Below are positions 1-11,390 of a stretch of DNA of 64,000 nucleotides, piece after piece. The DNA lies in assembly GCF_020921035.1 (NCBI RefSeq), contig NC_063157.1, positions 5,142,501-5,206,500 of the forward strand, given 5' to 3'. Both the position numbers and the translations under genes were made by a program. How positions within the stretch are numbered: position 1 is the stretch's first letter; each line of letters starts with the position of its first letter. The notes beneath the pieces were generated by a model that was given only the letters and a program-made list of their open reading frames with translations, was not told the DNA's origin and ran no database searches. The DNA is from Rhodamnia argentea (lineage: Eukaryota > Streptophyta > Magnoliopsida > Myrtales > Myrtaceae).

Positions 1-3000
1 TCGGAAGTCACAATTTTCAAGGAGGGGAATCTTTTGGAGACGCAATGGATTCCTTCAGGAGCCTGCAGTTATGGTAGCAGTAGGATAAGGCAAACTTGAT
101 TTGCAATAAACTGCAGTAATTACCATTATGAAATATAAAAAAAAAAAACACTCACAGAGATGAGATTCAGGAATATTATGTGGGACTCTGGAACGCCTTC
201 CTGGATGAGTAGCTGGATCGCTTGATTAGCAGAATTACCTTCCAAAATAGCAAGTACATCCATCATTGCCATGCATAAAATGAATTTAAAGAAAAGCATA
301 TTAGCATTGTCTAGTTGCATCAGCTGTGCTGTTATCGATTTCGTTAGCTGCGAATGAGCTCTTGATTTGTCAATAAGATTTGAAACCCTTCACTGGAATT
401 CCAACTCCAGAAAAAGACGAATTAACTGACATACTTCGAATCATTTCACCTATCCCTGATACACAGCTCTTGGCACATAAAGTTGGCAAGGAATTAAGGA
501 TCTATAACGCAGACCTCCTTGGGCATAAAAAAGTTCAAGAATCTTTCAATGATGACATGATCTGTAGTTACCTGTAGCTAGAACCGGATCTAGGAGCAAA
601 ACATGACGTTCAGATATATCTTTGGGAAGTTTCTCATATATAAGCTGCTTAAAATACATCCAGCGCACAGATCACAATCATAGAAGTGCGAAGTTCTCAT
701 TATCAAGAAAACAACAGGCAACTAAGGCTCTCTTTGTTTCCCGAAAAATGGATAATTTGGAAAACATCTTTCTAAAAATAATCGCTTGTATCGCTTTCCA
801 AAATGGACGAAAGAAAAAAAAATTCACCATCCACGAAAATGTTCAAACATAAATTGTTGTGGAAAACATTTTTCATTGATTAATTACTTCAAGCAAAATA
901 AGTGATCATTCTTAGAAAGATGTTTTTCAAAGCATTTATTTGCCGTGAAACAAAGGGAGCCTAAGAGGAAAATACGTCAAATGGAGAGGGACGTGGACCT
1001 GTTTCCCATTGTCTCCATCTCGGTGAATCAGAATTTTTCCAATTTTTATCCCTTTGCAGCAAGCACGTAATGCATTTTCCATGCTCTCTCCACTAGACAG
1101 ACAAAGAATATCTCAGGCATTAAATCAGCATTAGTTTGACATAGATAAGTGCAGCCCAACAATAAGCATGCTAAAAATAACCATTTGTGCAAAATAAATA
1201 TCCATCCTTGCTAGTAACCTCGTAAAGAGAGATTATGGTGCTTGAAATGGCAGAAGAGAACTGACACTAGACATTTGTGAACGGTAGAGGAAGTAAAAAG
1301 GAGTGCGCAAACAGCCCTATCCTTTTCTTAAAGATTCAGTTTAAGTTGAGCCCTATCTTGATGAAAAGATCCATTCAATTAGAAACCAGGATCGAAATCT
1401 GACAGGTGCTAATCAATCCATGTAATCTATCTTTTTGCTTGCACAAATTCTCTCTAAGAACTAGTACCTTAATCAAGGCTCACCTTCGAACAATAGAAAC
1501 TCCACATAATTTCTTGCAAAAATCAACTCCAGTATATAATGATCCTGAAACCACATAATCAGAAAAAGTGTAAGTAAGAAAAATGTCATGATTTTCCAAG
1601 CTTTGAGCCACTTAAAATCAAACACAAGCCAATGAGCTATAACTATCCAGACAAGCAAATACTAGCGGAACTAGTTTTGTCACCTCTGTGACAGCTTCCT
1701 CTTAATTCCATATTCAAACCAGCACAATGACAGATTAATACAGATTAAGAGGCCGATACCTGTTGGAGTAACCACTTGTTTCTCAGTAAATGGCAAATGA
1801 CCAAGCCCATGCTCTACCACCTGAAAATCAAGTTTAATAATGGAGTTCTGACAATTCCAATGCAGGGATGGTAAAACCTGTTTGCAATTCTACTCATGGA
1901 GGTACCAGCCGAATAAGTCGATCAGAATAGAAGACAAAATCATGCTTTGATATGTCGCGATCTCGAATCAGTGTGTGCATGCCTCTTATCTGGGAAAAAC
2001 ATATCCAGATCAACAATTACAAAAGACAATAAAGCAATTACAAAGAACACAACCGACTGTAGAGAAGGAAAAAGAAAGAAGAGGGGTTTTGTGGGGGGGT
2101 GTTGCGTGAATAAGGGGCGATCATATGGCTGTGAGGAGAATGGGTTGGGCTTCATGGTGCATTCAATGTAAAAAAATACCTGAAATGTCGACTGAATAAC
2201 GTATACATTCGAATATATTTTGCATAGGTCATGCTGACCAAGCTTTGTATGAATATGTTGCACGATCAAATCAATTGCAACATGATTGTCGCCTCCCCTG
2301 GGTATGATTACATCAGCATACTTCTTTGAAGGATGAACAAAATCATCAAAAGCAGGCTTGACAAACTTTGCGTACTGCACGGTTTAAATGACAACTGTTA
2401 TATAACTTCAAGTATACGCAGCAAATTCCAGTACATGTGCACACAAAAAACATATTAAGCAGCTTGAGAGAGAGAGAGAGAGAGAGCAATTGCATGAAAA
2501 ACTCAAAAATGCCTCAAAAGGGTAGATATTCTTAACCCATAAGGCATAGTGAGTTAATTCATCGGAACCCAGGGATGTCACTGAGCAGGCCCATTCCAAA
2601 TTTTCCTTTTCTTTTTGGCTTCCTCAGCCTGATAATGAAGCTATAATGTGTGCACTAAATATTAAAATACAATCAGCACAGGAAATTTATTCTCTTTCCT
2701 ACACTTCTTGTAGAACTTTCTATTTCTATTTTGAGGGAGAAAAGATTCTCAAAACAGCAAAATCAATTTGTTGTTTTAGTAAGGTTGAAAATACAAAGAT
2801 GATCACATACTTGTCACGACAAAATGAGATTGCCTTACCTGTTCAAGGACAGAATCTATATCTCTACCCCTCTCAACCGTGTCACGTCTTATTCTTCGAG
2901 CCAGCCTCACATCAGCATCTATAGCAATTGAAACGTGGAGAATTACCTATTTGAAAATCCAAGAGACACAGCAAAAAGAATCCACTTCTCATTGAGAAAA

Positions 3001-5162
3001 TAGAAAAGTTACTCAAACATTCAAATTCAGGATCAGATTAATTAAAGAACATCGAATATAAAAGTTCTCTGGATGGAGTATAAAGCGAATAATTTTAGAG
3101 TTCCAAGATAATTTATGTCTAGACACTCATACACTGATAGAAAGAAACAGTATAAGAGAAGACAAAATTTATAAGAGTACAATTAAACATTTTGAGGCAA
3201 CCAAGAAAATAAATGAAAACTAGCCCATTGAAAGACAGTTCAGCAAAATGCTCTGAGATTCTTAACAGACTCAGTGGAAAATTGCTTTTTGAAAACCAAT
3301 GAAATAGCAGAGGATATATTATATACTGTTAACAATGACTTTTTCCAGAGCCCTCTCATTTTGTCCATGATGGAATTGATCCTTATTTTCCTTATAATTA
3401 TTCTTGCAAAGATATAGCACTTTCTCCACTTTTTTTCTCATGATTAGGTTTTAAAAAACAGATCAATTCTTTCACTCTCTTGTGATATCAAATCTACACC
3501 AAGAACTGGAAAACTCTAATGAAAAAGTAAACTTCCAAACTCCTGCATGTTTTAACTTCCGACCACTATACTTTCAATAGAGCAAGAGCAGATGGCACAA
3601 TGAGAAGCAAGCATTATATGTACATAAAGGCCTCTGGGAACCTTTCTTTTCTCCTTTTTATGTGATTTCCTACCTGTGTCAACAAATATTTTCATGTTCA
3701 TCAAATTCCGGACTCTTTGATCATGGAAAACCAGGATTCCCTCCAAAATAATAACGTCCGATGCATTCACCTGACAACAAAATAATCCTCACGTCATTAT
3801 TCGAAAGAATATGAATCAGGAGATTTTAAACATGAGAAGGGGCTAAGATGCCATTTGTTCAAATTACAGTGCTGGCACTCTTTAGTCAGTTTTGATGGTT
3901 TTGCCCCTTGTTCCCTTGTTTCAAGTTATTTTACAAGGGCTAGAAAGTGTGAGCAGAAGTAGCGCAATCCTCTCATGTAACTACATATGCCAGAGTGTTA
4001 TGCTGGACGATAGAAACCACGTGGAAGTGGTCAGACAAAACTTTAATAATTGATGAAAAAGGTAGTGGACTAAGTACCTGACGAAAGCTATCAGAGCAGC
4101 GACGATGAGTCTTAAAATCATATATCGGAACCTGATAAGATTGACCCGATTTGAGCGTTTGAATGCAGTCTAGAAGCTGATCAGTGTCAAAAGCATCTAA
4201 AGAAAACCAATAGACGGTTAAACATATCTATCAAATATTCAGTCAACAGCTTTTACGGGGAAAAATACCGTATTAAACAAGATTGCTTCTATACCGAGCT
4301 TTAACAATTGGGGCCAAAAAATTACCAGGATGATCAAAGTTATACTCATGAACCCGCTCCGACTCTTCAGGGGTCAAACCACGGTAAAAAGAATCCTTTA
4401 TAAAATAACTAAAACGCATCAGAATGTTTACAACACATATTTACTCAATCACTACGACTCTATGCAGCTCGCTACATTATCAGTGTTACAGCTCATAAGC
4501 ATATGCCCGAAACTGGAAAGCAAAACCAAGGGCACCTGGTTAACAAGCACGACGCGGTGATCATGAAGTTGCTGTATAATCATGTCACAAACTGTGGTCT
4601 TGCCAGAAGCAGTACCTCCAGAAACACCTGCACGGATGATCACCAAACAAGACAAGAATTGGAACAACAATTACACTGGAAAGATGACATAATTCACATC
4701 GAGGCGGCCGCGGGACCACCGCATAACTCCACGCACGACATTCCCCAAACACAAGGAAAAGCAAATCCTTAAACTCAGGGCGCGCAATATAAGCAGTACA
4801 GCCAGCAACTAAAGTGAACTCTCGCAACCGAGCAACCCAGAAAATGCGCAGAAAACGTCGACGCAATCATGAGTTAATCCAAATGCGAATAAGCTAAGCA
4901 AATCTCGGAATCCTCCGAAACGCGCAACAAAGTAGTCTCCGACGAACGGGATCGAGAAGAGGAGGAGAGACTAGGGCGAGTCACCGATGAGAAACGGCTC
5001 CCTCCGCCCGGGAGTGCTGGGATCTGGCCAGGGGCCGGCGGCGGCGGCGGCGCGGGGAGAGGAGGAGGGCGAGGAGAGGAGGCCGTCCAGTCGGAGGCCG
5101 GAGAAGTGGGCCCCGGAGGCCGCCTCCATGGCCAAGTCGATGGCCTTGGACTCATGCACCAT
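1..5162 (-). CDS. UKL: Uridine kinase-like / uracil phosphoribosyltransferase-like protein (UKL type), 3' end cut by window
   Basis: The protein would salvage pyrimidines: an N-terminal uridine kinase-like domain is followed by a uracil phosphoribosyltransferase-like domain. About fourteen exons are readable on the minus strand. Exon 1 is 4985-5162 (59 residues, Ala/Pro-rich near 35-50). Exon 2 begins at 4627 and carries the Walker A motif GGTASGKTT (about residues 63-71). Later exons lie near 4326-4393, 4078-4199, 3674-3772 ([17 protein letters not shown]), 2838-2922, 2180-2375 ([15 protein letters not shown]), 1907-1996, 1760-1821, 1481-1546, 980-1110, 574-644, 156-238 and 1-62. The 574-644/156-238 pair spells [13 protein letters not shown], the PRPP-binding loop of the transferase domain. 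The order and sequence match Arabidopsis UKL1/UKL2 closely. The start was chosen because residues 1-30 align with UKL proteins ([24 protein letters not shown]). The C-terminal tail lies left of the window. In Arabidopsis the transferase is reported as the main activity; which activity this copy has is inference. Confidence 0.95.
726..961. mobile_element. Tourist-like (PIF/Harbinger-type) MITE in a UKL intron
   Basis: A 236-bp AT-rich segment has inverted ends: GGCTCTCTTTGTTTCCCG on the left and, read inward from the right, GGCTCCCTTTGTTTCACG (16 of 18 identical). It is flanked by TAA on both sides (723-725 and 962-964), the 3-bp target duplication typical of PIF/Harbinger elements. There is no coding capacity. 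A diverged copy of the same family lies at about 51259-51498. The family name is inference from ends and target site. Confidence 0.75.
2468..2487. repeat. (GA)n microsatellite in a UKL intron
   Basis: About ten uninterrupted GA units lie in the intron between the 2180-2375 and 2838-2922 exons. No function is seen. Confidence 0.85.
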
Positions 5163-6548
5163 GGCCGTTTCCGCTCTGCTCGATCAATCCGACCTCAGCT
5201 GGCACTGTGGACCACGACACGAGTGGCGTTGAGGACAAAAAGAAAGCACGGAGATTTCTTTACTGGGACCGAATTTTTTTGGTAGGACCCATAATTTCGT
5301 GTCGTATTTAAAGGCGTGTTTGTTTGCGCTTAACCCCAAAAAAAAAAATTAACATTCCAACTTTTCCGTCGAAGTATAAAATATTACCCAAGTCTGAAAA
5401 ATTCACTAAATTTTTGGGAATTAATGTGTCCGCGATTACATATTAAAAAGGATCCGAATACCGCGAATGAAAAGAAAATTTTCAGAACACACATCAATCA
5501 CAGTAAAAAGTAAGAATCAAAAACCATTCCGTACATCCAATTGAAAGTATTATGCCGCTCCAAAAGTTTTATGCCGCACCCAATTTAAATCCTCAAGACG
5601 GTGGTATATCAATCGCTACCTGAAAGATATTTTGAGTAATTAAAGCAAGATATGCTCAGCATATTACGAGTATTTTTTTATTGCATTTACGATCCGTAAT
5701 TAATATCCAAATTGTTCTTGGCAAATGATTTTTAACAAAAAGAGAAGGAAGAAAAAAAATGAAAAAAATTGATGCACAATTTTTTAAAGTCACGGGAGAC
5801 TAGGCAAAAGCAAAACTTTTTTTTTTTTTTTTTGTGTGTCGATAAAAAGAGGGTATTTTTTTGGGGGGGTGGGGGGTCAAACGGTAAAAAGAGGATTGAA
5901 TTGGAAAAATACTACTACTGTTGATCTTCTTTTTTAAGGTTGTGGTGGGGATGCTTATTGTGCCGGTCGAGGAATATATGCTCAGAACATCTTCGGTTGG
6001 CGCTTCTTAATGTGAATATTTTCTGACACCCCTCTCCAGATTTTGGGATGTAAGAACAAGCATCTAAGGCCTTTTTCTTTTCTAACCCTTCTTGCATGAT
6101 TGCAGAAATTGGGAATAAGATGCTGATTGTAAATATTCTCTCTCTTTCCGTTTTTTTTTTTTTTTTTTTTTGACTTTTTTGACGGTTTGGTTTGTCCGTA
6201 GAAGAAAAGAATCCGATGCACCATGAGAAGGGCATTTGCGACGTGCGACGGGGATCAAGAATTACCCTTGCAACGCTACACTTTATTAACAGTCGCACGA
6301 AACGCGAGCGCGATAACGAGACGGCTCTCATGTGAGTCCATCGTGATCTATATGACCACGAAGTGTTTATTTGCGAAGAAAAAAGACGGAGACCCTGCGC
6401 TCGTCTCTCGTGGTATGACCGACCAAAGCTCGACGAATTTCGCGGCACTAGTTAACGACGGGGATGACTAGGAGGAGCGAAAACAAATGTTCATGTCGCA
6501 TTCATTTGTCTCAATTCCTATTTGTAAAATTGGCTTAGTCCCCAGGAG
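5163..6548. other. Spacer between UKL (5' side) and lipase (3' side)
   Basis: It contains the UKL promoter and 5' leader on the minus strand and the 3' end of the lipase transcript. The middle is AT-rich with homopolymer runs (long T run near 5817-5833, G-rich tract near 5863-5876, T run near 6149-6171). The open frames around 5915-6471 have no recognisable domain and span these runs, so I do not call a gene. Confidence 0.6.
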
Positions 6549-9500
6549 TCACTGCTGGTTTTTGAAGAAAGACAGCACTTGACCGTACACGATGTCTTTG
6601 GCGTTCACTCCCATGATGAAATCGGCGTGAGCGTAGTCTCCGACGTACTGGACAGTGAGCTTGCCGACGTCATGGAGGTTGAGGCTGTCGAGCAGGCGCT
6701 GGACGTCCCACGTGTCGGATAGCGCGTCCCGGCCTCCATAGCTCAGGAAGATCGGGAGGTCGCGGGGGATGTTGGAGAGGTTGTAGACCGGCGGCCTCAC
6801 GTCCCCGTAGTGCATCACGTTGAGGATCCCGTAGTTGTACTTCGCCAGCATTCCGTCCCGAACCGCTGCGAGCAACGACGCACCAAATTCGTTTTCGTAA
6901 GCAGTCAATTTGAATGAGCATTGATCATTAACATGTGCTTTCCGCTTGGGTGGAAAGAGGATCGGCCGGGCACTAAACCTTACTTTGAGCCAAATGGACC
7001 ATGTTCTTGGTCGACGTCGACTGCGGTTCGTTCTCCAAAAACAGGTCGATGGTGGAAACATTGAGACAGCAGTTTTTTCCTGAAACGGTCCGGTCGAAAT
7101 CAACATAATCAGCTCAGTTTCTTCACAATTCGAGATCAAGAACATATCTTGCGCGGCGAAGTTAGTCGGTACCAGTCAACGCGGCTAGTAAGTCGTAGCA
7201 ATCGACACCCGGATTAGCGCACAAGGCCTGGAGAAAGTTAGCCACGGGCTCGCTGCGACCACATACAAATGCACAATCATAATGCAAGAGAAAAGAGAAG
7301 ATTACGTGAAGCTTTGAATCGAACGTAAGAACTTCTGGGAAATCTTTTGCGGGTTCTTTTGTCTCACCCTTTGGGATTGAACTCGGCCAGCCCGAACAAC
7401 GTGGTGATCTGTGTGAATAACGCAGAACCATCAAAATGCCCTAGTTCTCTTATTGCAACTGAAGGGAAATAGCCAATGGAATAATCTGTTCACCTCGCCG
7501 ACAAAGGCTTTGGCCGCGACAACGCCGAGGGCGGTGGTCATGTGGCTGAGATAAGCGACCGGGCTCAACAGAGCCGCCGATCGCAGCTCGTCCACCAGCC
7601 TCCCTTCCGATAAGGACGCCAAAGCTATCAAAGTCCCCTGTTATTAGAAAGCAAAATTTACCCAAGAACCTCAGATTTGCAGTACAAATGACGTTTTTTT
7701 TTCTGAAAGGATAGGCACATCCATTGCATCTAGAACGATTTTGCCAAGGCATATACAACAACCGCGTGACGTACGACCCGAATTCCATGGAGCGAACCCG
7801 GAAAATAGATTTCTCACCAGCGAGTGGCCGACGTAATCGATCTTCTTCCCAGTTTGCCCGTGGATGAAGTCGAACACGGCCGGTAGATCGAAGGTCACCA
7901 GTTCGTCCCACGACCAGTTCCAGAAATCCTGTCAGCAAATTCAATTACCAGTTCAGTTAACAAACTGCACAACTTCTTATGCATTCACCTTGTTGCTACT
8001 ACATAATCTCTCGATCGAGATAGAGATGTACTGACCGGGCTGGCGGGGTCCAAGGAAGTGTGGCGCCGGCTGAACCGGGTGCCTCGGGTGTTGGCAATCC
8101 ACACATCAAACCCGTTATCGGCAAGAATCAAGGGCAGGTCCTGCTGCGGCGGGTTCAGCAGCCACGTCATCCCGTCCTGCATCCACAATACACCCAAACA
8201 TAAACAAATAAATAATTCCTCTGTTTTCAATGAGGAAACTGAGATGCTTATGTCCTAACCCCATGTCACAAAAAATGTTGTGGCAGGTTACAAAGGAGAC
8301 ACATCAGTGAACTTCGCATGCACCAATTGGCGTTATGCCCGATACACCTGCACAGTTTCTTGCGGATCATATCGAGTTTTGGTAAATACTGATGCAGGCC
8401 GAAGGGAGGAAAGATCAAATTGGACCGTTCATGGGCTATTTAAACGCGCTTTTGTCGTCTTGTCGTGAACTGCGACCACCTTCCGCGGCTAAGCCGGGGC
8501 AGGCTGAGCTTGTGCCGACGCCAGGCTTGACCCGAGCCGGGATGGGCAAGGACTAGAGGCAGAGGCAGAGGGGGAGATGCACCGCGAGCCCTACGCGACA
8601 CCCCCGATCTAGCTGTCGTGATCTGTCCAGGTGCCGGCAAGGCGCCGTCGTGAGGCGGAGGTTGTATGGACAGGGGCAAAATTTGGAAGAGGAGAAAGAG
8701 GGGAAAGAAAAGAGAGCAATCCAAGCCGCCCATTATTAATTAGTTCGACGGTTGACGTTTCCGAAGTGGGTGACTTCACGTGAATTTAGCAAATGCGTGC
8801 TCAATTAAGTCAGATAACTTTAGAAAGCGGGATGTCAATATCATCTTAACTAATGTTAATTGGCGTGAATCGTGCCCACCTTCTGGAAATTTAGAAAAAG
8901 TGATACATGGTAGTGGTACGCTCACTGATGGTGTCCTCTCTCAAAGCGATTGATTTGATACCCAGCGATGGTCAAACGCAAGTTATACGCAATCATGAAA
9001 ATTGGACCCAAAGAAAAAAAAAACCCATGAGGTGAAACTTTTTCTGGATTGGCCAGGATCGCCCTCGCCCGAGGCCGGCGACCTCTGATCCATTTTGCTA
9101 TTCTAAAAAAAAAAAAAGAAAAAAAAAGAAAGTAAGAAAAGGATGCAAGATACAAGAAAAAGAAAGAAAAAATTAAAAATTATTCCCGTCATCATCAGTG
9201 CCATTCATACCACGGCGGCTATGGCAATGATTTGGCAAAGCGTGAAAAAATTTAGAACTCAATTACTTAAAATGGCAAAAGAGTAATAAGCTTTAGATTG
9301 TTGGGCAATTCTTTTTTTTTCAATGGTGAGCTTTGTTTTGAGTTTTTATACATAGAAATGGATCACGACGCGACGTGTGTGAAGATGATAAAACATGGTC
9401 TTGCACTTTTTTATCCTCTCGTCAAACGCAGAGGGTCAATTTCACACTATTATTATCTTATCTATTTATTAATTCATTAACAAAGTATTAAGGGCTGAAA

Positions 9501-10329
9501 AGTTTCAGCTCGTTCCTGAAAAAAAAAAAATATATCCCTCTTGCCAATCGGAGACCACGGTCAACGAGAGGTCCACCCCAGTGAGCTAATAATTTCCCGG
9601 TCTTCAACTCTCCGGCGAAGCCTCTTCAACGAGCAGGCGTCGGTGCTAAGCCGGAGAGTGACCAGGAGCTAAGTTAATTCCATCATTGCCTATTTCAAGG
9701 TATGAAGAATTGCAGACAAAAGATTATGCGCCCGCATAAACGTCTTCGAAACGAAGTTAGCGCAATCGGAAAAATCTCGTGCGTGTCTCGGGTTGATTCG
9801 GCGCTAGCCGAGCGCGTATGGAAAAGAACATTGCTATATGCAGTCGGCGGTGTCGAGCCGGAGAAATAATGCCACTCACCACGAGGACGCCGTGCTGTAT
9901 TAGGACTGGCTGCTTGTCGGTGCTACCGCCGCCGCCGCTACCCCCGGCTCGGCCCTCCGGTATTCTTTGCACGTTTAGTATGTATCCATCCTGAGTGATC
10001 ACCTGAAAAAAGAACGCCCCAAAGAAAACAAAATCTATCCCCACGTTACTCGTTATTCAGAATATCAGATAACACTCTGAAGCCACTCAATCAAAGATTC
10101 ATGGGTTTTCGTGAGCTGCTCTTTTAATTACATCGAACTCCTGGCATTTGTAACCATGTATCGTGACAGACGAGGCGCATATGCCAGCAGCAGCCGGAGG
10201 GGCAACACCGCCGCCTGCGAGGGTTGAGCCGCGGCTCGAGGCACGGGCTACATGCGGCTCGACCAGCAGGAGCAGGGAGAAGCAGCTCGAAGCCAAGCTC
10301 AGGAAGCCACTCACGCTCATGATCATCAA
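6549..10329 (-). CDS. Secreted acid lipase (triacylglycerol lipase 2 / MPL1-type), complete, nine exons
   Basis: This is an alpha/beta-hydrolase of the acid (lysosomal/gastric-type) lipase family. The exons are 10132-10329, 9880-10002, 8036-8176, 7818-7928, 7494-7637, 7368-7408, 7173-7252, 6984-7079 and 6549-6865. They sum to 1251 bases, giving 416 residues. Residues 1-30 look like a signal peptide (hydrophobic core near 8-22). The N-terminal AB-hydrolase lipase region follows (HGYKCQEFDVITQDGYIL, then QHGVLV and DGMTW). The nucleophile elbow GHSLG places Ser190 across an intron; Asp358 (GGRDALSD) and His391 (DYAHADFIMG) complete the triad. All three are present, so an active enzyme is expected, probably in the apoplast, ER route or vacuole. 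The first ATG after a TATA box at 10432-10440 was taken. The closest known plant types are MPL1 and triacylglycerol lipase 2; the exact orthologue and substrate are not certain. Intron 2 is 1.7 kb and holds no gene. Confidence 0.95.
8177..9879 (-). other. Large second intron of the lipase gene
   Basis: This 1.7-kb intron has good borders (donor GTGAGT after residue 107, acceptor ATGCAG before DGMTW). It includes a GC-rich stretch at about 8470-8650 and A-rich runs near 9105-9145. I saw no coding domain or intact element in it. Confidence 0.7.
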
Positions 10330-10431
10330 GTTCCCTCTCCTCCCCTTTTGCTCTTTCTGCTTTTTGGGGGTTGTAGGGTTTTCTGTGTCGAAGAAGATGA
10401 GAACCCGAAACTACAAGCGCGCAGACGCCCC

Positions 10432-10440
10432 CTTTATATA
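10432..10440 (-). promoter_or_regulatory. Probable TATA box of the lipase gene
   Basis: The minus strand reads TATATAAAG about 105 bases before the lipase ATG, a normal distance for a plant TATA box plus short leader. Confidence 0.6.
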
Positions 10441-10710
10441 AGAAGCTCTTGAGGAGGAGGAGGAAGACGAGGGAGGGGAGGAGGCGAAAAGAGTGGGAAA
10501 AGGGTTTGCGTTCGTTTCTGGGTTTCTGCCGAAAGGGTCTCGGATCCAATTTCCCGGATATTTCTCGCCCGAGATGGGTCGGGTTTTTCACGTTTCGAGG
10601 GAAATAATGATGCCGGAAGAAAACAGAGGAAGACAGAGGGGAAAGAAAATAAATCGATCGCGTGTGGGTCCCAATTGGCCTCATCACAGCAACCGAACTG
10701 GAGTGGAAAT

Positions 10711-11382
10711 TAGGGGTGTGCAAACTGGACCGGACCAGCCCGGACCAACCCGGGACCGGCCCGGACCGGCCGGGTTGGTCCGGTCCTTGAGGTGGATGGT
10801 CCGGTCCCCAGTCCCAATAAATGAGACCGGTGACCGGGCGGTCCGGTCCTCGGGTTTCTTGCATTGGGGCCGGACCGCCAATAATATATAATTATTTATA
10901 TATAAATATATACAATTGCAAAAAAAAATTGAAAACAAAACAGAATAATAAAAGTCCATCGCCCATTTTTTTCCCAACCTTGCACGGCCGCACTCTCTTC
11001 CTCAAGACTCTCTTTTTAGTCTTATTTTCCATCTTGTTTTTGGTCATCTTTTCTCCCTGCAGGCTTTTTTGAGTGCGGTTGGTGATGTTTTTATCATGTA
11101 ATGGCTGGATTTGATATTGAATTCGAACATTTTGGTCAAGTTCGTCGATCATAAAAGTCATAGCGAGTCGCTATGTTTTTACCATGGCATAATTTATTAA
11201 GTTGACTAGATTTTCAATAGTTAGCGGCCCCTCTGGGCCGGGACACAGACCGGACCTGGACCAGGACCGGCGGTCCCGGTCCGATCCTTGGTCCCGAAAA
11301 TATGGGGACCGGGACCGGGACTACGGTCCGGTCCCCGGTTCTATGCCGAGACCGGACCAGCCCGGATCATGCACACCCCCTA
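10711..11382. mobile_element. Non-autonomous hAT-type DNA element, 672 bp, with 8-bp target duplication
   Basis: The left end reads TAGGGGTGTGCA and the right end, read inward, TAGGGGGTGTGCA. The element is flanked by a perfect 8-bp direct repeat GTGGAAAT (10703-10710 and 11383-11390). An 8-bp target site and these ends are typical of hAT elements. Both subterminal regions (10727-10870 and 11218-11370) are packed with CCGGACC/GGTCCGG-type motifs in both orientations, probably transposase-binding sites and able to fold into hairpins. The core is AT-rich and has no transposase. It sits 0.4 kb upstream of the lipase ATG, so it may lie in or next to its promoter. The intact target duplication and near-equal ends suggest a fairly young insertion. 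Confidence 0.88.
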
Positions 11383-11390
11383 GTGGAAAT

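Noticed and set aside
5915-6448. Minus-strand open frame of 177 codons
   Set aside because: It runs through a long A/T homopolymer, has no domain or splice partners, and overlaps other equally long frames. It is probably chance.
10124-10864. Minus-strand open frame of 246 codons over the lipase start and the hAT-type element
   Set aside because: It reads through the CCGGACC array and in the wrong frame across lipase exon 1. It is a shadow of repeats and of a real exon.
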